Source: Botryllus schlosseri
Taxonomy: Eukaryota; Chordata; Ascidiacea; Stolidobranchia; Styelidae
DNA: 24,460 nt
Reading direction: 5' to 3'
NCBI GenBank assembly: GCA_000444245.1
Contig: ATSW01006248.1
Coordinates: forward strand, 1 to 24,460
The notes under the pieces were generated by a model that was not told the DNA's origin, did not search any database, and saw nothing but the letters and a program-made list of their open reading frames with translations. Both the position numbers and the translations under genes were made by a program. Shown piece by piece: positions 10,685 through 20,943 of the stretch (position 1 is the stretch's first letter; every line of letters starts with the position of its first letter).

Positions 10685-12517
10685 TTATAGACCCTTCAAT
10701 AATTCTGATACCAATGGATCAAATAGTTGCTCCATTGAGCCTGCATAATGAATACGGCGTGACATTGAAACGTGATAATCCGTTAACTGTCGTACATCAG
10801 CTAACTTTAATAATATCTTTGGAAATAAGAACAGATCCTGTGGATGGTTGAATTTTATCAGAGCTTCGAGTGCGAATACAACATTAGTTTGAAGTTCGTC
10901 AACTTTTTCCGGACATTTCAAACCGGGTCGGTCCCTGGATAATATCACAACAGATGTGACAGCAGCAAGTTCTGCATCAGTGAGACCCATATTAGTAATT
11001 CTTTTTGCGAATCTTATCTTGGATAGAAGAAATTCGCCAATATAGTCTAATTTTTTCAAAAAATCACAAGTTACATAGACATTAATTCCTGGAATAATGG
11101 TGCCATTGAAAAAAATAGTGCACGACAAAAGGAATGGAATCACCTCGAAGCAGGCAAATTTTAGCAAAATGACTTGGTCATCCAAGGTTAACTGCACAAA
11201 ACCAGGGATGCATTTCGAGAATTGCGATAACTCTTGAACAGCGAATCCAACTTGCTTTTGTGTCGCTTGATAGAAGTATCTCATCAGTTCTACTGCATAG
11301 CCGTGATTCTGGGTGCTGGTGACAATGACAGGATGAATCTTTTCTGTTCTGGATTTTTTCAAAATACACATTAACTCTGAATCGGTTCTTCCTAATGCAA
11401 GTTCTATGCGTGAGTGGACGTGCATATCGCGCATGATGTAAATGAAAGACTTAAGTAAAGACATGCCATGCTCTGTTGCATGAAGTTCTATGTCCGTCTC
11501 TGTGATGCCGGCATGTCGAAATCCGATTCCAATCTCTGGAACACTTCTCAGCAGAAACGCTATTTTCTCGATAGTGACTTTCTGCTGTCGTACATATTCC
11601 TTCGAGTCAGCATTTTGTTCTTCAGGTTCCAAAAAAAAATCAGCATTCTTATCCTTCTCCAATAGCTGAATGATGTCTTTGAAATTAGCAGCGCATGAAA
11701 TATCAGTATTGAAACTGTCAAGAGATTGAAAAATTTTACCCTTGGGAAAGTATTGCCTAGCAGGAGAACAGGCAGAACCACTCAGTCCAGAAGCAGAGGA
11801 TGTGGAAGCACATTCTTCTTTCAACTTAATATCAGGGTGCATAGACAAAAAGTCTTCTAAAGATTCTATCATGGACAGCTGTGAGTCCGGTTGTGTTCTG
11901 CTATCCCATAACGTCTTCATCTTAGCATTTGTCATGGTTAGATTATTATAGGCAGTTAAAAGAATATCAGTTAGCTTTTTGTACCTCTCATCCATCTGAA
12001 CGCTCGCTGGGGTGGGATGTTGAGGTAGCTCTTGGTTGATTTTACTTATGATTTTTTTCTTCTCAACCTTAGACATTCTACCGAAACGAATAGCATTGTG
12101 GGACATGCCGAGCTTGATGCACTTTTTATATCGGCAATACTGGCATTTGTTTCGGCTTTTGATAGTTACACGACAATCACTCGTGCACTCCTCGTATTGC
12201 AATTTCATTCTAACTGTCCTGCGAAAGAAACCTTTGCAGCCTTCGCAGGCGTGCACTCCATAATGAAATCCAGATGCAAGGTCGCCACAAATTGAACACT
12301 TAATTTCAAGTTCTGACGATTTCCATTCATATTTCGGCTTGCTCTTTTCATTGTGCAGTGACGATGATGTTGGCTGAGCTAGCTCCGGCGATGTGACGGT
12401 TGTCGTTACGTTGATGACAGAGGATTGTGACTCCGGCGATGTGACGGTTGTCGTTACGTTGATGACAGAGGATTGTGACATGACGTTACAGGTATTTTTT
12501 AAGGCCATACCACTCAT
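10685..12517 (-). CDS. PPAR-like (NR1C) nuclear receptor A, 610 aa, intronless
   Basis: Ligand-type nuclear receptor acting as a DNA-binding transcription factor, expected to pair with RXR. The DNA-binding domain has zinc ligands C74, C77, C91, C94 and C111, C115, C125, C128, with P-box CEGCKG. Only three residues separate C111 and C115, a PPAR hallmark (most receptors have five). KSRNKCQYC and [12 protein letters not shown] also match PPARs. Helix 1/2 of the ligand-binding domain is at about 177-223. An insertion then runs to about 408, and helices 3-12 follow, with IPGF, DRPGL, NHP, LFPK and ADVRQL motifs. AF-2 is LVSELL at 602-607, right at the C-terminus. The N-terminus carries a perfect 16-residue tandem duplication. 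ATG 12517 is chosen because a splice acceptor lies 15 nt upstream; the open frame runs a little further but has no earlier ATG. One exon spans both domains, unlike vertebrate PPAR genes. Family call strong; orthology to a specific PPAR unknown. Confidence 0.92.
   Translation of the reverse strand: MSGMALKNTCNVMSQSSVINVTTTVTSPESQSSVINVTTTVTSPELAQPTSSSLHNEKSKPKYEWKSSELEIKCSICGDLASGFHYGVHACEGCKGFFRRTVRMKLQYEECTSDCRVTIKSRNKCQYCRYKKCIKLGMSHNAIRFGRMSKVEKKKIISKINQELPQHPTPASVQMDERYKKLTDILLTAYNNLTMTNAKMKTLWDSRTQPDSQLSMIESLEDFLSMHPDIKLKEECASTSSASGLSGSACSPARQYFPKGKIFQSLDSFNTDISCAANFKDIIQLLEKDKNADFFLEPEEQNADSKEYVRQQKVTIEKIAFLLRSVPEIGIGFRHAGITETDIELHATEHGMSLLKSFIYIMRDMHVHSRIELALGRTDSELMCILKKSRTEKIHPVIVTSTQNHGYAVELMRYFYQATQKQVGFAVQELSQFSKCIPGFVQLTLDDQVILLKFACFEVIPFLLSCTIFFNGTIIPGINVYVTCDFLKKLDYIGEFLLSKIRFAKRITNMGLTDAELAAVTSVVILSRDRPGLKCPEKVDELQTNVVFALEALIKFNHPQDLFLFPKILLKLADVRQLTDYHVSMSRRIHYAGSMEQLFDPLVSELLKGL
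12383..12478. repeat. Perfect 48-bp tandem duplication inside receptor A
   Basis: Units 12383-12430 and 12431-12478 are identical. Each encodes 16 residues ([16 protein letters not shown]) in the N-terminal A/B region, so the frame is kept. Identity at synonymous sites indicates a recent or gene-converted duplication. The added Ser/Thr-rich segment lies before the DNA-binding domain. Confidence 0.95.
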
Positions 12518-12545
12518 TCTTATAAAAAAAAACTGCAAAAAACAT
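12518..12545 (-). promoter_or_regulatory. 3' splice acceptor 15 nt upstream of the receptor A ATG
   Basis: The minus strand reads a T-run followed by GCAG, after which the exon would start at 12532. A leader of nine T residues and ATAAGA precedes the ATG, which has A at -3. This is the second gene in the window with an acceptor within 20 nt of its start, consistent with trans-splicing or a 5'UTR intron. Confidence 0.5.
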
Positions 12546-13255
12546 TCGTCTCACTTATCAGCTGCCGCAAATTGTTTTTTTTGTAAAAGGCTATGCAACC
12601 ATACATTAAACAACAACAAAGTGCCGTCACTATCCTTCTGTTAATGTGGTTACCGGTATAGTTGAGAGGCATAATTTTTGGTGACATTAATTTACTGTTC
12701 AGCAATACGCTATCACAGGTACACTCGGTGAAGTTGATTTCGGCTTTTATTACATGGAGTAGCCTAAAGGGTGGTTGAAGATTTTGATATTTTATTGTGC
12801 CAGGGGATTTTCAACATCGTCCTGGTAACTTTTCCACTCTCATGCATGTGGCCAGTTGGCTTTTTTCAGACAACAGAAGGATTTAGTAAATCCATGGTAT
12901 TGTGATAATGAGCACCTTTCTTCCAACATTGCTCTGTTATACATGGTACCGGAAACCAATTTTTCCAGAGTTGCAGGATTGCTAATCTGGAATTAACATC
13001 TGAATTACTCGAAAGCAATACTTCTCAGCATTTCTGCCGAGAATAAGGTAATAATGGACGTTTCTCCAGTAGGAAGCAGATTTTACCCAAGTGCAGGCTC
13101 TGGTTGCCTGGTCATGACAAATCTCTTTCAAGTGGGAAAAATTTATGAGTAAATGGTGACTGCCAACTTTGCAAGATGCATTCTGCTACTAACACAAAAC
13201 TACTAACTAATACTGCTGGTTAAATGAGTGTGATCTCTACAGATAACTATGTTCC
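12546..13255. other. Upstream region of receptor A
   Basis: It should contain the receptor A promoter, or a 5'UTR intron if its start-proximal acceptor is used in cis. No promoter element was recognised with confidence. Confidence 0.4.
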
Positions 13256-13263
13256 ATGACCAG

Positions 13264-13755
13264 TAGGGCTGTTCAAAAATAACCATTTTTCCTGAATCTT
13301 GTTGGCTACGTGATTCAATCGTTAGGTTGCCTCAAAAAACGACGCATGCCAAATTTCAATTCATTCCAACCAATATTCGCGGGATTCGTACAGTTTGAAA
13401 ATTTTGATTTTGCCCAAAAATGAAAAAAAAAATTTTTTTCAAATTTTCCTTCCAACCTCATGAAATTGTTGCGCTGTCTTCAAAAACGATGCAAACGATT
13501 CAAGTTTTTCGATGATAATTCTGAGATGATCCACCGATCAAGGATAATCTCAGAATCATCAATTTCATGGGGTTGGAAGGAAAATTTGAAAAAAAACATT
13601 TTTGGGCGAATTCAAAATTTTTAAACTGTACGAAACCCGCGAATATTGGTTGGAATGAATTGAAATTTGGCATGCGTCGTTTTTTGAGGCAACCTAATGA
13701 TTTAATCACGTATCCAGCAAGATTCAGGAAAAAAGGTTATTTTTGAACAGCCCTA
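13264..13755. mobile_element. Family 3 foldback MITE with perfect 8-bp target duplication
   Basis: The 492-bp element starts TAGGGCTGTTCAAAAATAAC and ends in its near-perfect reverse complement, flanked by ATGACCAG at 13256-13263 and 13756-13763. The two halves are inverted copies of each other over roughly 230 bp per arm with few differences, so a transcript could fold into one long hairpin. The 8-bp duplication and TAGGG terminus suggest hAT-type mobilisation. Non-coding. Confidence 0.93.
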
Positions 13756-13763
13756 ATGACCAG

Positions 13764-15218
13764 CCTATACTGTCTCCATGTTTTGACCACTGATTAAAAT
13801 AATAATAAATTATAAATTTTACCAAGCAATGTTCTAGTAGGCAGAAGATACTCTCTGACTAATTCATGATAAAATGCAAAAGTTGAATTGGGAATACAGT
13901 CTAAAATGTAATTCACTAAAGCAGTAAAGATAGACAACAACTACTTGGCTACTTCAGTCCAATTTGCCCAAATTAGACCGCAATCAAACATTTGGACATG
14001 ACATTACGTATCATATTTAGTCCACACGATATACTGTCATCACCTCTATTATCGTTGAATGTTGCAGCATTCGCTATGTCGTGGGACAAAAATCATTTAG
14101 CTCAATGTAATATATCAATGATATACACATCACAGACCGTGGAGGCAAAATTCAGCCCACTCATAATAATGATAACAATTTGAGGTTACCTTTTACAGGC
14201 AACAATCTTCAATATCTGGAGACCCAAATTTGGATGATGATCCACTATTTTAGAATCCATACTCTGGGCTATAAGAGCTATCTAATGCCACCCGGCACTA
14301 ATAAAATACAGGCTATATTTCAAGTATATAACAATATCAAATAAATAGATAGATTTTAGATCTAATAAACGAATTCCTACGCTAGAATGAAATTTTTCGA
14401 GAAGTAGCAGAAACGTAGCAATAATGGAATTTGGCTGATAAATTAATTCCTTCCGTATTAAGCATATCCAGCAGGCCTCAAGTCAGACGAGTGCGATCAT
14501 TGTAAACCTCATAAAGAAAACACAATACCGTATCTCGAATATAGGATGAACATAACACAACCGACTAATCCAATACCTGAGGGGGCTAGAAGTAGCCAGT
14601 TAGTCTCAGCTGAAGCAAACAGAAAAAAGAAAAATCTATGTGTCATGTATGTTCCATAGCACAGTGCACCGACGTGAAAAAGGTTCCTCTCGGTTGTATT
14701 GGAAGCATGTAATCCCATCCAGATTAGTGTGGTATAGATCTGTGTAAATATACATACGCTGAGATAGCGAGAAAATATGCATACACCTTGAATCAGGCAC
14801 AGAAGTGCAATCAATTACTGGAAAACAATCAATACAACACATGGTACAATCAAAATTAGATTATAATTAGGATGGAGTGAATTCTCGTTTCTGCACTGTT
14901 AAACTAAGCAGTTAGAGATTCTAATGTCTTTCTACACTGTGCAACATTGACCAATGAATGGCATTTGGATTGATATGTTGGTGAATAGACAGGTACTAGT
15001 TTGCATACTAACACAAAATAATAACTGTTTTGCAGTATGCAATTGCGGTAGGATATTCAAAGAATCCTGGCTATTTCGCCAGTGAACTCGGCACTGTGTG
15101 AAATTGGCATTAGAGTTATAATAAATAATACTATTGTAAAAGCGATTCATCAACTTTGCATCATTAAACTCGGAAGTTAACATTCTTGTTTAGGTGTTAA
15201 CTGAAGAAATGATAAGAC
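13764..15218. other. Gene-free intergenic stretch
   Basis: No coding frame with a recognisable domain. Open frames of 60-101 codons on both strands look like chance. No transposon termini were found between the two family 3 elements. Confidence 0.5.
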
Positions 15219-15400
15219 AGGTTGGAATTGTGACAAATTTGTTTTGCATCATTTTTGTGGACAACTCAACAATTTCACGAGGTTGACAGTAAAATTTTTT
15301 ATATTAAATTCAAAATTTTCAATCTCCTGTGCAGCGTTTTTTCATTTATTCAGTAAATCCACGGAATCGGGAATTTGTTTTATATTTTTGAACAACCCTA
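15219..15400 (-). mobile_element. Family 3 MITE fragment, inverted
   Basis: The right edge TTTTTGAACAACCCTA is the family 3 terminus. Reading inward on the minus strand gives CCTCGTGAAATTGTTGAG and AATTCCAACC, shared with the intron copy. The other half is absent. Confidence 0.7.
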
Positions 15401-16789
15401 ATAGTCATTGATTAATTGTAGCATCTGCGAAAGCAATTTTAAAAAGGAAAAGAAGATACCACTTTGACAGCTCCAAGACATCGCTAGGATTAATGTCATT
15501 ACATTCATGAAATTTTCATTTTCGAGTTTATCATTAGTTTATTACGATGCTGAGGCATTAAATTATTGATAATAAATAATAGGATATACATGTTTACCTT
15601 GGCAAATTTACCAAGTGCCGAGTTCACCGCTAACCTTAAACATAGCAATAGTTACACTTGCGAATATAAAGTAGGAAGCAATGGTACATAAATGGTTTCA
15701 TCCATCAAATACTGCCGCATGAATTATAACAAAATATATTGTATATCGATTCATGACAAGGCCATTCTAGACATCCTGATGTTTAAAACTATCCACAACA
15801 CTCTCTGTAAGAGACAGTATTGAAATTGTACATGGAAAGCGGGATTGAAATTATTGAATATAGGCCTGCACAATCCTAGGCTTCATACTGGCTGTCATTA
15901 ACAATAGATTCCGACTGCATAGCAATTAGCGATGAAAACAGATATATATATATATGTACAAGAATGACAACACTCATCCCCATGCTAGAAATCTATATAA
16001 CGAGGTATTTTCTAAAAATACGACTCCAGCTCTTATCCAGTTGGCTCGTCTCATGCCAGGGGGTATAGTACCTTCTTCGTATTCTTCATTAATGCATCAC
16101 ATGATCAATTGATCAATCAATCAATATGAAAATTGCAGGATATGAATCTTTGATACTTGAAAGACTGGATTCGGTGAGAAAGGGATAATTTGATTTGCTT
16201 CCCTGTGGCAGAGGTGTTCATTTTGTGGTACACCAGGTCGTTTCATGCAGTCTACACATGCCTTGAGATTGTGATGCATTGAAAATGAATACATCAAAAA
16301 TGTTTTGTGACCAAAATCTACACTTATCAGTTATTACTGAACATTACCAAAGGAAATCGGTTCAGAAATATCACATAATTAATTCAGTCACAACAATCAA
16401 TCATGTCATCAGAAGTTTAGAACCCAATGTGAAATCGGGGGTCCGTGGACATATGAGCATGCGACACTTGAGCATGTGGGTAAAATTTGGGGTCAAGGTC
16501 GGGTATGTCTTAGATCAGGGGTCAAAGTGGCAGCGATCACAAACTCAAATTTGAAAATGTTGCGCGACCCCGCTTCTCAATTTGACGTGCTGGTTACTAA
16601 AAAAATGGTCCTCACCTTCACCCAAATCTACCAATGTGTGAAACTGGCGACTGTGTGCGCAGAGCACAGTCATAGCAATTATGAACTCGGTAACCCCCAC
16701 CATTGGATTATAGAAACTAAATCAAGACTATAGCAACGTATGTAGGTCTTTTGGAACTGTTTCTATCTATACCCAATTGAACTATAGTC
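15401..16789. other. Gene-free intergenic stretch
   Basis: It contains the AT microsatellite and a small GATCAATTGATCAATCAATC motif near 16103. Open frames of up to 91 codons near 16279-16733 show no domain. Confidence 0.5.
15942..15955 (+). repeat. AT microsatellite
   Basis: Seven AT units between GAAAACAG and GTACAAG in otherwise unremarkable intergenic DNA. Confidence 0.85.
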
Positions 16790-17546
16790 AAGTAGGGGAG
16801 AGGAGGCAAAGATGAGACTCATTTTTGATATTTCAACGCCACTCGAAGAGTTATGCCCTCTGAACATTAATTCTCGTACCTACGGAAAGCCAGTGATCTG
16901 TACTATTCATACGTACGTTTTGAGTTACATTGAACAACAAACTCCTGGATTTCTCGGCCCTCAAAAATCCTCGCTCGAATGTCTCTACTTACCCGCAGGT
17001 GAGGGTAAGATTAGACACACTGTGTTCAAGATGAGACACTAAGCAATTCTTGTATATCACACCACCAATTCATCTCGAACATAGCGACATCATGAATGAA
17101 ATATAATAATCATAAAATAATTAACTATCAAAGGAATTTCTACACATACAAATTTAAACGACATATAAAACAAATTGTCCATGGGATCCCGCAAAAATGA
17201 GAGTTTCGTTATTATTTTTTCATGTACAGTCACATGTGGTCAACTACTAGATAAATAATCGTATGTGTGCTGTGAACAGCAAATTTTCAATATTGCGAGG
17301 CTTTCAATGGAAAAGTCCTCCGATACCCATGTCTCAACTTACCCCAATGGCTTCGTCTCATCTTACCCCCCGCACCTCCATTATTGTGTTAACTTCAATA
17401 AACAAATTTCAGTCTATTACTTTTCAGAGGTAAGTGTATGATTACAGTGATTACATATTTCTGCTAACTCGATTAGAAAATTGTTCTATGAAAAAACTGC
17501 ATGTCCCATCTTGCCCAGTGTCATCTTTGCCTCCTCTACCCTACTT
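16790..17546. mobile_element. Family 4 inverted-repeat MITE, 757 bp, superfamily unassigned
   Basis: The left end AGTAGGGGAGAGGAGGCAAA pairs with the right end, which reads AGTAGGGTAGAGGAGGCAAA inverted; similarity spans about 30 bp. Motifs of the form GGTAAGATGAGAC recur at least seven times, in opposite orientation in the two halves (for example near 17005, 17030, 17330 and 17360). The flanks TAGTCA and TCGTCA match at five of six positions, which does not settle the superfamily. A 76-codon open frame inside shows no known domain. Confidence 0.75.
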
Positions 17547-17579
17547 CGTCATGCGAAATATAAATATATTCGGCCGAGC

Positions 17580-17596
17580 GTGTGTGTGTGTGTGTA
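17580..17596 (+). repeat. GT microsatellite
   Basis: A short run of GT dinucleotides ends in GTATGTA, a few bases beyond the right end of the family 4 element. Confidence 0.9.
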
Positions 17597-17860
17597 TGTA
17601 TTATAGCCTATTATAGTATAGGCACTCTAAAATGACGCTTCGACTGATCTGACACTTTGTTTACCGGGATTATATTCGTCTGTTTCCTTTTATTTCGCAA
17701 ATGAAATATTCAGAAATGAGCTGCAGATAGTATCCGCTAATTTGCATTCTCCAAACAGTCATTGGTAATTAATTTTCGTCCCTGCGACCCCAGAAAAAAG
17801 GCAAACGACCCTGTTGGAGTCATGACACTTAGTTTGGAAACCCCCGACTTTGATTGAGGG

Positions 17861-17925
17861 TTGGGTGAGGGTTAGGATATATATAAAGGTTGATTTGGGG
17901 TTAGGGTGGGATTAGGGTAAGTATT
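17861..17925 (+). repeat. G-rich telomere-like tract with a G-quadruplex motif
   Basis: Degenerate GGGTTAGGG-like units. Positions 17898-17917 (GGGTTAGGGTGGGATTAGGG) fit the canonical four-run quadruplex pattern with loops of 3, 1 and 4. It lies about 320 bp past the receptor B stop, with the G-rich strand opposite the coding strand. Confidence 0.6.
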
Positions 17926-18238
17926 GGAGTTGTGAAACCGCATACTGAAGAGTTGTTGTCTGTCGTTTTTCATTGTGTCACATGCTCATATGTCAAGCAA
18001 CCAAAATCAAGGAAGCAGGACGTTATTGAACACTGCAAATACAGATACTTGCCCATTCCTAATGCCATTTGAAACCATCATGTTATCATACAAAAAGTAA
18101 AGTCTGTGATTAATGCTTACAAGAGCTTATAAGCACATAAGAACATATTGGCCGCAGCAAATATATATAACACTACAAGTCATGAAGTTAACATACAATC
18201 AAGTGCAAATATATCCAACCAATGAACAACTTTACCAC

Positions 18239-20167
18239 TTAACGACCACTCAATAACTCTGAAACTAACGGATGGAAAAGGTCATTCATAGAATGAGTGT
18301 TCGCAAGGCGTTCCACCACAGTAACATGCTGCGCCACTAGCTGCCTCAGGTCCGCCATCTTCATTAATAGTTTGGGAAACAGTTGCAACTTGTCGGGATG
18401 ATTGATTTTGAGTTGAGCTTCCAGGGCGAATAAAACTTCGGTTTGCAATTCTTCTACCTTATCGGAACTTACCAGGCCGGGACGGTCACTGAACAGAATA
18501 ATTACAGCAATAAACAAAGCCAAATCTTCATCAACGAGTTCAAATTTTGCCAGTTGTTCAGCGAACACTAGTTTCGGCCATAAAATTTCGTTCGGAATAA
18601 GTAACTTGGAAAATATATTGAAGCTAACATGAACATTTATTTCAGGAATTATGGCTCCGTTATCGAAAACGGTGCATGACAAGAGAACGAAAAGTGCCTC
18701 GAAGCTGCCGAATTTCAACAACGTGACCTGATCCTCCAAACACAAGTCTTGAAAGCCAGGTATACACTTTGAAAACTCGGTCAATTCAGTAACAGCCCTA
18801 ACAATGCGTCTTTGCGCATCCTTAAAAAAGAATCGTATCACTTCGACATTCCACATTTGCTTGCAACACTCGTCCATGTTCTGCGCTTTTTCGACAACGC
18901 GATGTTTCATTCTGTCATGTACTTCTGTGGCAGTCTTGCCGAGTCCGATCTCAATCCGAGCAGTTACTCGAAGTTCTCTTATGAGGAAAAAGCACGCCAT
19001 AATTAAAGAGCAATCGTGACGTTGAGAGCATTTTATAATATCATTAGCACCAATGCTGGCTTGATCAAGGACGTCCTTCATCTTAGGGATGCGCGAGAGC
19101 ATGCTTTCGATGTTCGGAATCGTGACCTCACAAATTTCATACTCTTTTATAATATCCAATACAGATTCTTTACCGAGTTGGGATTGTTTAACATTATCTT
19201 CACCAGATGGGTGAGACTTACGATCCATGCTTTCAAGTAATTCGAGGAGTTCCTCAATTCCGAGATTGGAGTCTTGTTCCGAAATTGGCATAGCATTAGA
19301 AAGAACATTTGGAATACGATGAGAAATAGCATCAAATGCATTAGCGTGCATTGGAAAGGAATCGGTAATAATGTCTGACAGGGGATCGATTGGAAATATT
19401 GACTCAACTCGAGCGAAACCTGGGTGGCAGACCTGATTATGTCCAACTCCATTTCCAACCACGGCATGATCATCGCTACATGACGGTACCGAAACATCAC
19501 TAGGCGTGGCCGTATTGATACTGGTTCCCTTCTTGAACATGTCGAAATGAAATGATATAAAGTCATCCAGCGTTTCGATCTTGAAAAAGTTCCGGTCTGG
19601 ATAAGTTGCTTTCTCTTTCCAGATCTTATTCATCTTCGCATTAGTGACTGTCAAATTATCTTGAAAAGCGTTTGCTAGAATGTGCGTGAGCCGAGCTATT
19701 TTACCATCATCATTGGTAAGCTTTTTCTGTTCTTGCGGCTTCTCCTTTGTGATTTTTTTGATTATTTTTTCTTTCTCCACACGAGATCTCCTCCCAAACT
19801 TGATGGCGTCATGGGACATACCCAGCTTCTGACATTTTTTGAATCGACAGTATTGACACTTATTTCGGCTTTTGACATTGACTTTGCAAAGACTTTTGCA
19901 TTCTTTGTATTGCAATTTCATTCTGATGGTCCTACGGAAAAAGCCCTTGCATCCCTCGCACGCATGAACCCCGTAATGGAAGCCGGATGCTTTTGCATCG
20001 CATACTTCACAATTAATGGGCAAGTCTGAGGACTTGTTTTGTTTCCGACGCTTTCGTTTTACTGTGTGCGAATCGACAGGAGCTTCGTTGTCATCGCTGT
20101 CACTTGTGATTGAAATAATCTCAGCCGGGCTAGAGGTATCACAATTAGATCCCGCTTTGCTTGTCAT
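18239..20167 (-). CDS. PPAR-like (NR1C) nuclear receptor B, 642 aa, intronless
   Basis: Paralogue of receptor A. Zinc ligands are C53, C56, C70, C73 and C90, C94, C104, C107, with P-box CEGCKG and the 3-residue D-box (KSL) typical of PPARs. A basic run (KRKRRK, 37-42) just before the domain is a likely nuclear localisation signal. IISI followed by acidic and Ser residues (17-26) resembles a SUMO-interacting motif. Ligand-binding helix 1/2 is at about 157-205. A long insertion follows to about 440, then helix 3 ([16 protein letters not shown]), DRPGL (561-565), NHPDKLQLFPKLL and the AF-2 core LVSELL (634-639). An in-frame TGA about 39 nt upstream limits the frame, making the ATG at 20167 the natural start. 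There is no acceptor right before this ATG; the nearest plausible one leaves a 71-nt leader. No convincing polyadenylation signal was seen in the first 200 nt after the stop. Family call strong. Confidence 0.93.
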   Translation of the reverse strand: MTSKAGSNCDTSSPAEIISITSDSDDNEAPVDSHTVKRKRRKQNKSSDLPINCEVCDAKASGFHYGVHACEGCKGFFRRTIRMKLQYKECKSLCKVNVKSRNKCQYCRFKKCQKLGMSHDAIKFGRRSRVEKEKIIKKITKEKPQEQKKLTNDDGKIARLTHILANAFQDNLTVTNAKMNKIWKEKATYPDRNFFKIETLDDFISFHFDMFKKGTSINTATPSDVSVPSCSDDHAVVGNGVGHNQVCHPGFARVESIFPIDPLSDIITDSFPMHANAFDAISHRIPNVLSNAMPISEQDSNLGIEELLELLESMDRKSHPSGEDNVKQSQLGKESVLDIIKEYEICEVTIPNIESMLSRIPKMKDVLDQASIGANDIIKCSQRHDCSLIMACFFLIRELRVTARIEIGLGKTATEVHDRMKHRVVEKAQNMDECCKQMWNVEVIRFFFKDAQRRIVRAVTELTEFSKCIPGFQDLCLEDQVTLLKFGSFEALFVLLSCTVFDNGAIIPEINVHVSFNIFSKLLIPNEILWPKLVFAEQLAKFELVDEDLALFIAVIILFSDRPGLVSSDKVEELQTEVLFALEAQLKINHPDKLQLFPKLLMKMADLRQLVAQHVTVVERLANTHSMNDLFHPLVSELLSGR

Positions 20168-20477
20168 ATCGATTACCAGTAAGTTATTTAGATGAGGGAA
20201 ATATCAAACATATATTTATATATGTATAAAAGTAGAAGCTGAGAAATGTATGAAACTCTATAAATGAAATTTTGCGATTGAATCACAACTACAAATCACC
20301 AATAAAAATTAAAAAAAAATAACCCCCATCGCTTGGTGTCCCAACATAATACATCCAACCCCCACCACACCTAAAGCATACACCTGGGTCCACTTCAAGC
20401 CTGAACGCCAGAAACCAGAAATGAATGACGAATCAAGAAAATTTGCGATAATGCATGATGGAAGGGAAATGATAACT
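20168..20477. other. Upstream region of receptor B
   Basis: A plausible acceptor (CATTTCTCAG on the minus strand, exon starting at 20238) precedes a 71-nt leader. TATATAAATATA lies within that leader, so it is probably not a promoter TATA box. Family 2 DNA begins at the far edge. Confidence 0.35.
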
Positions 20478-20935
20478 CAGGGCTGTAGCAAAGTCACAAG
20501 GTTCCGAATCACAAGTGAATCTCACTTCTATAGTTTCGATTCAAGTATACTAATTTTCAATTCACTGCCGGTCTAGAGTCCGAGATCAGAGGGTCACTGT
20601 GTTCACTGCTTAATTTCTAGTTCAGGTCATGTTGAAATCACTTTTTGACAACTCTGCTTGGCAGTTTCTTGCCCTATTTTCAAGTACCAGTACTGATAGA
20701 CGAAATAACGATAATGTGGTGACTGTACACAGTGTACTAGTCTTCGAAGTTATGATGAAATACCCGTCTGGGCCAACCGAGTCTCGATGACTCGTCAGGT
20801 CATGCGCAATGACTCGAGTACAAATCATGTCAAAACACAAATTGATTCGAGTCGATTCACTATTTTTTTCTCAAAATACAGCAAATGACTTGAGCCTGGT
20901 TGAGTCACCAAAAATCGAAAGTCATTACAGCCCTG
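20478..20935 (-). mobile_element. Family 2 hAT-type MITE, inverted copy
   Basis: This 458-bp copy begins CAGGGCTGTA and ends GTCATTACAGCCCTG, reading as the reverse complement of the other two. Flanking octamers TGATAACT and CAATAACT match at six of eight positions, a probable decayed target duplication. It sits about 300 bp upstream of the receptor B start, in the likely promoter region. Confidence 0.85.
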
Positions 20936-20943
20936 CAATAACT

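Noticed and set aside
3559-20167. Operon of three same-strand genes
   Set aside because: Spacing of about 4-6 kb with transposons and a polyadenylation signal between the genes is unlike known animal operons.
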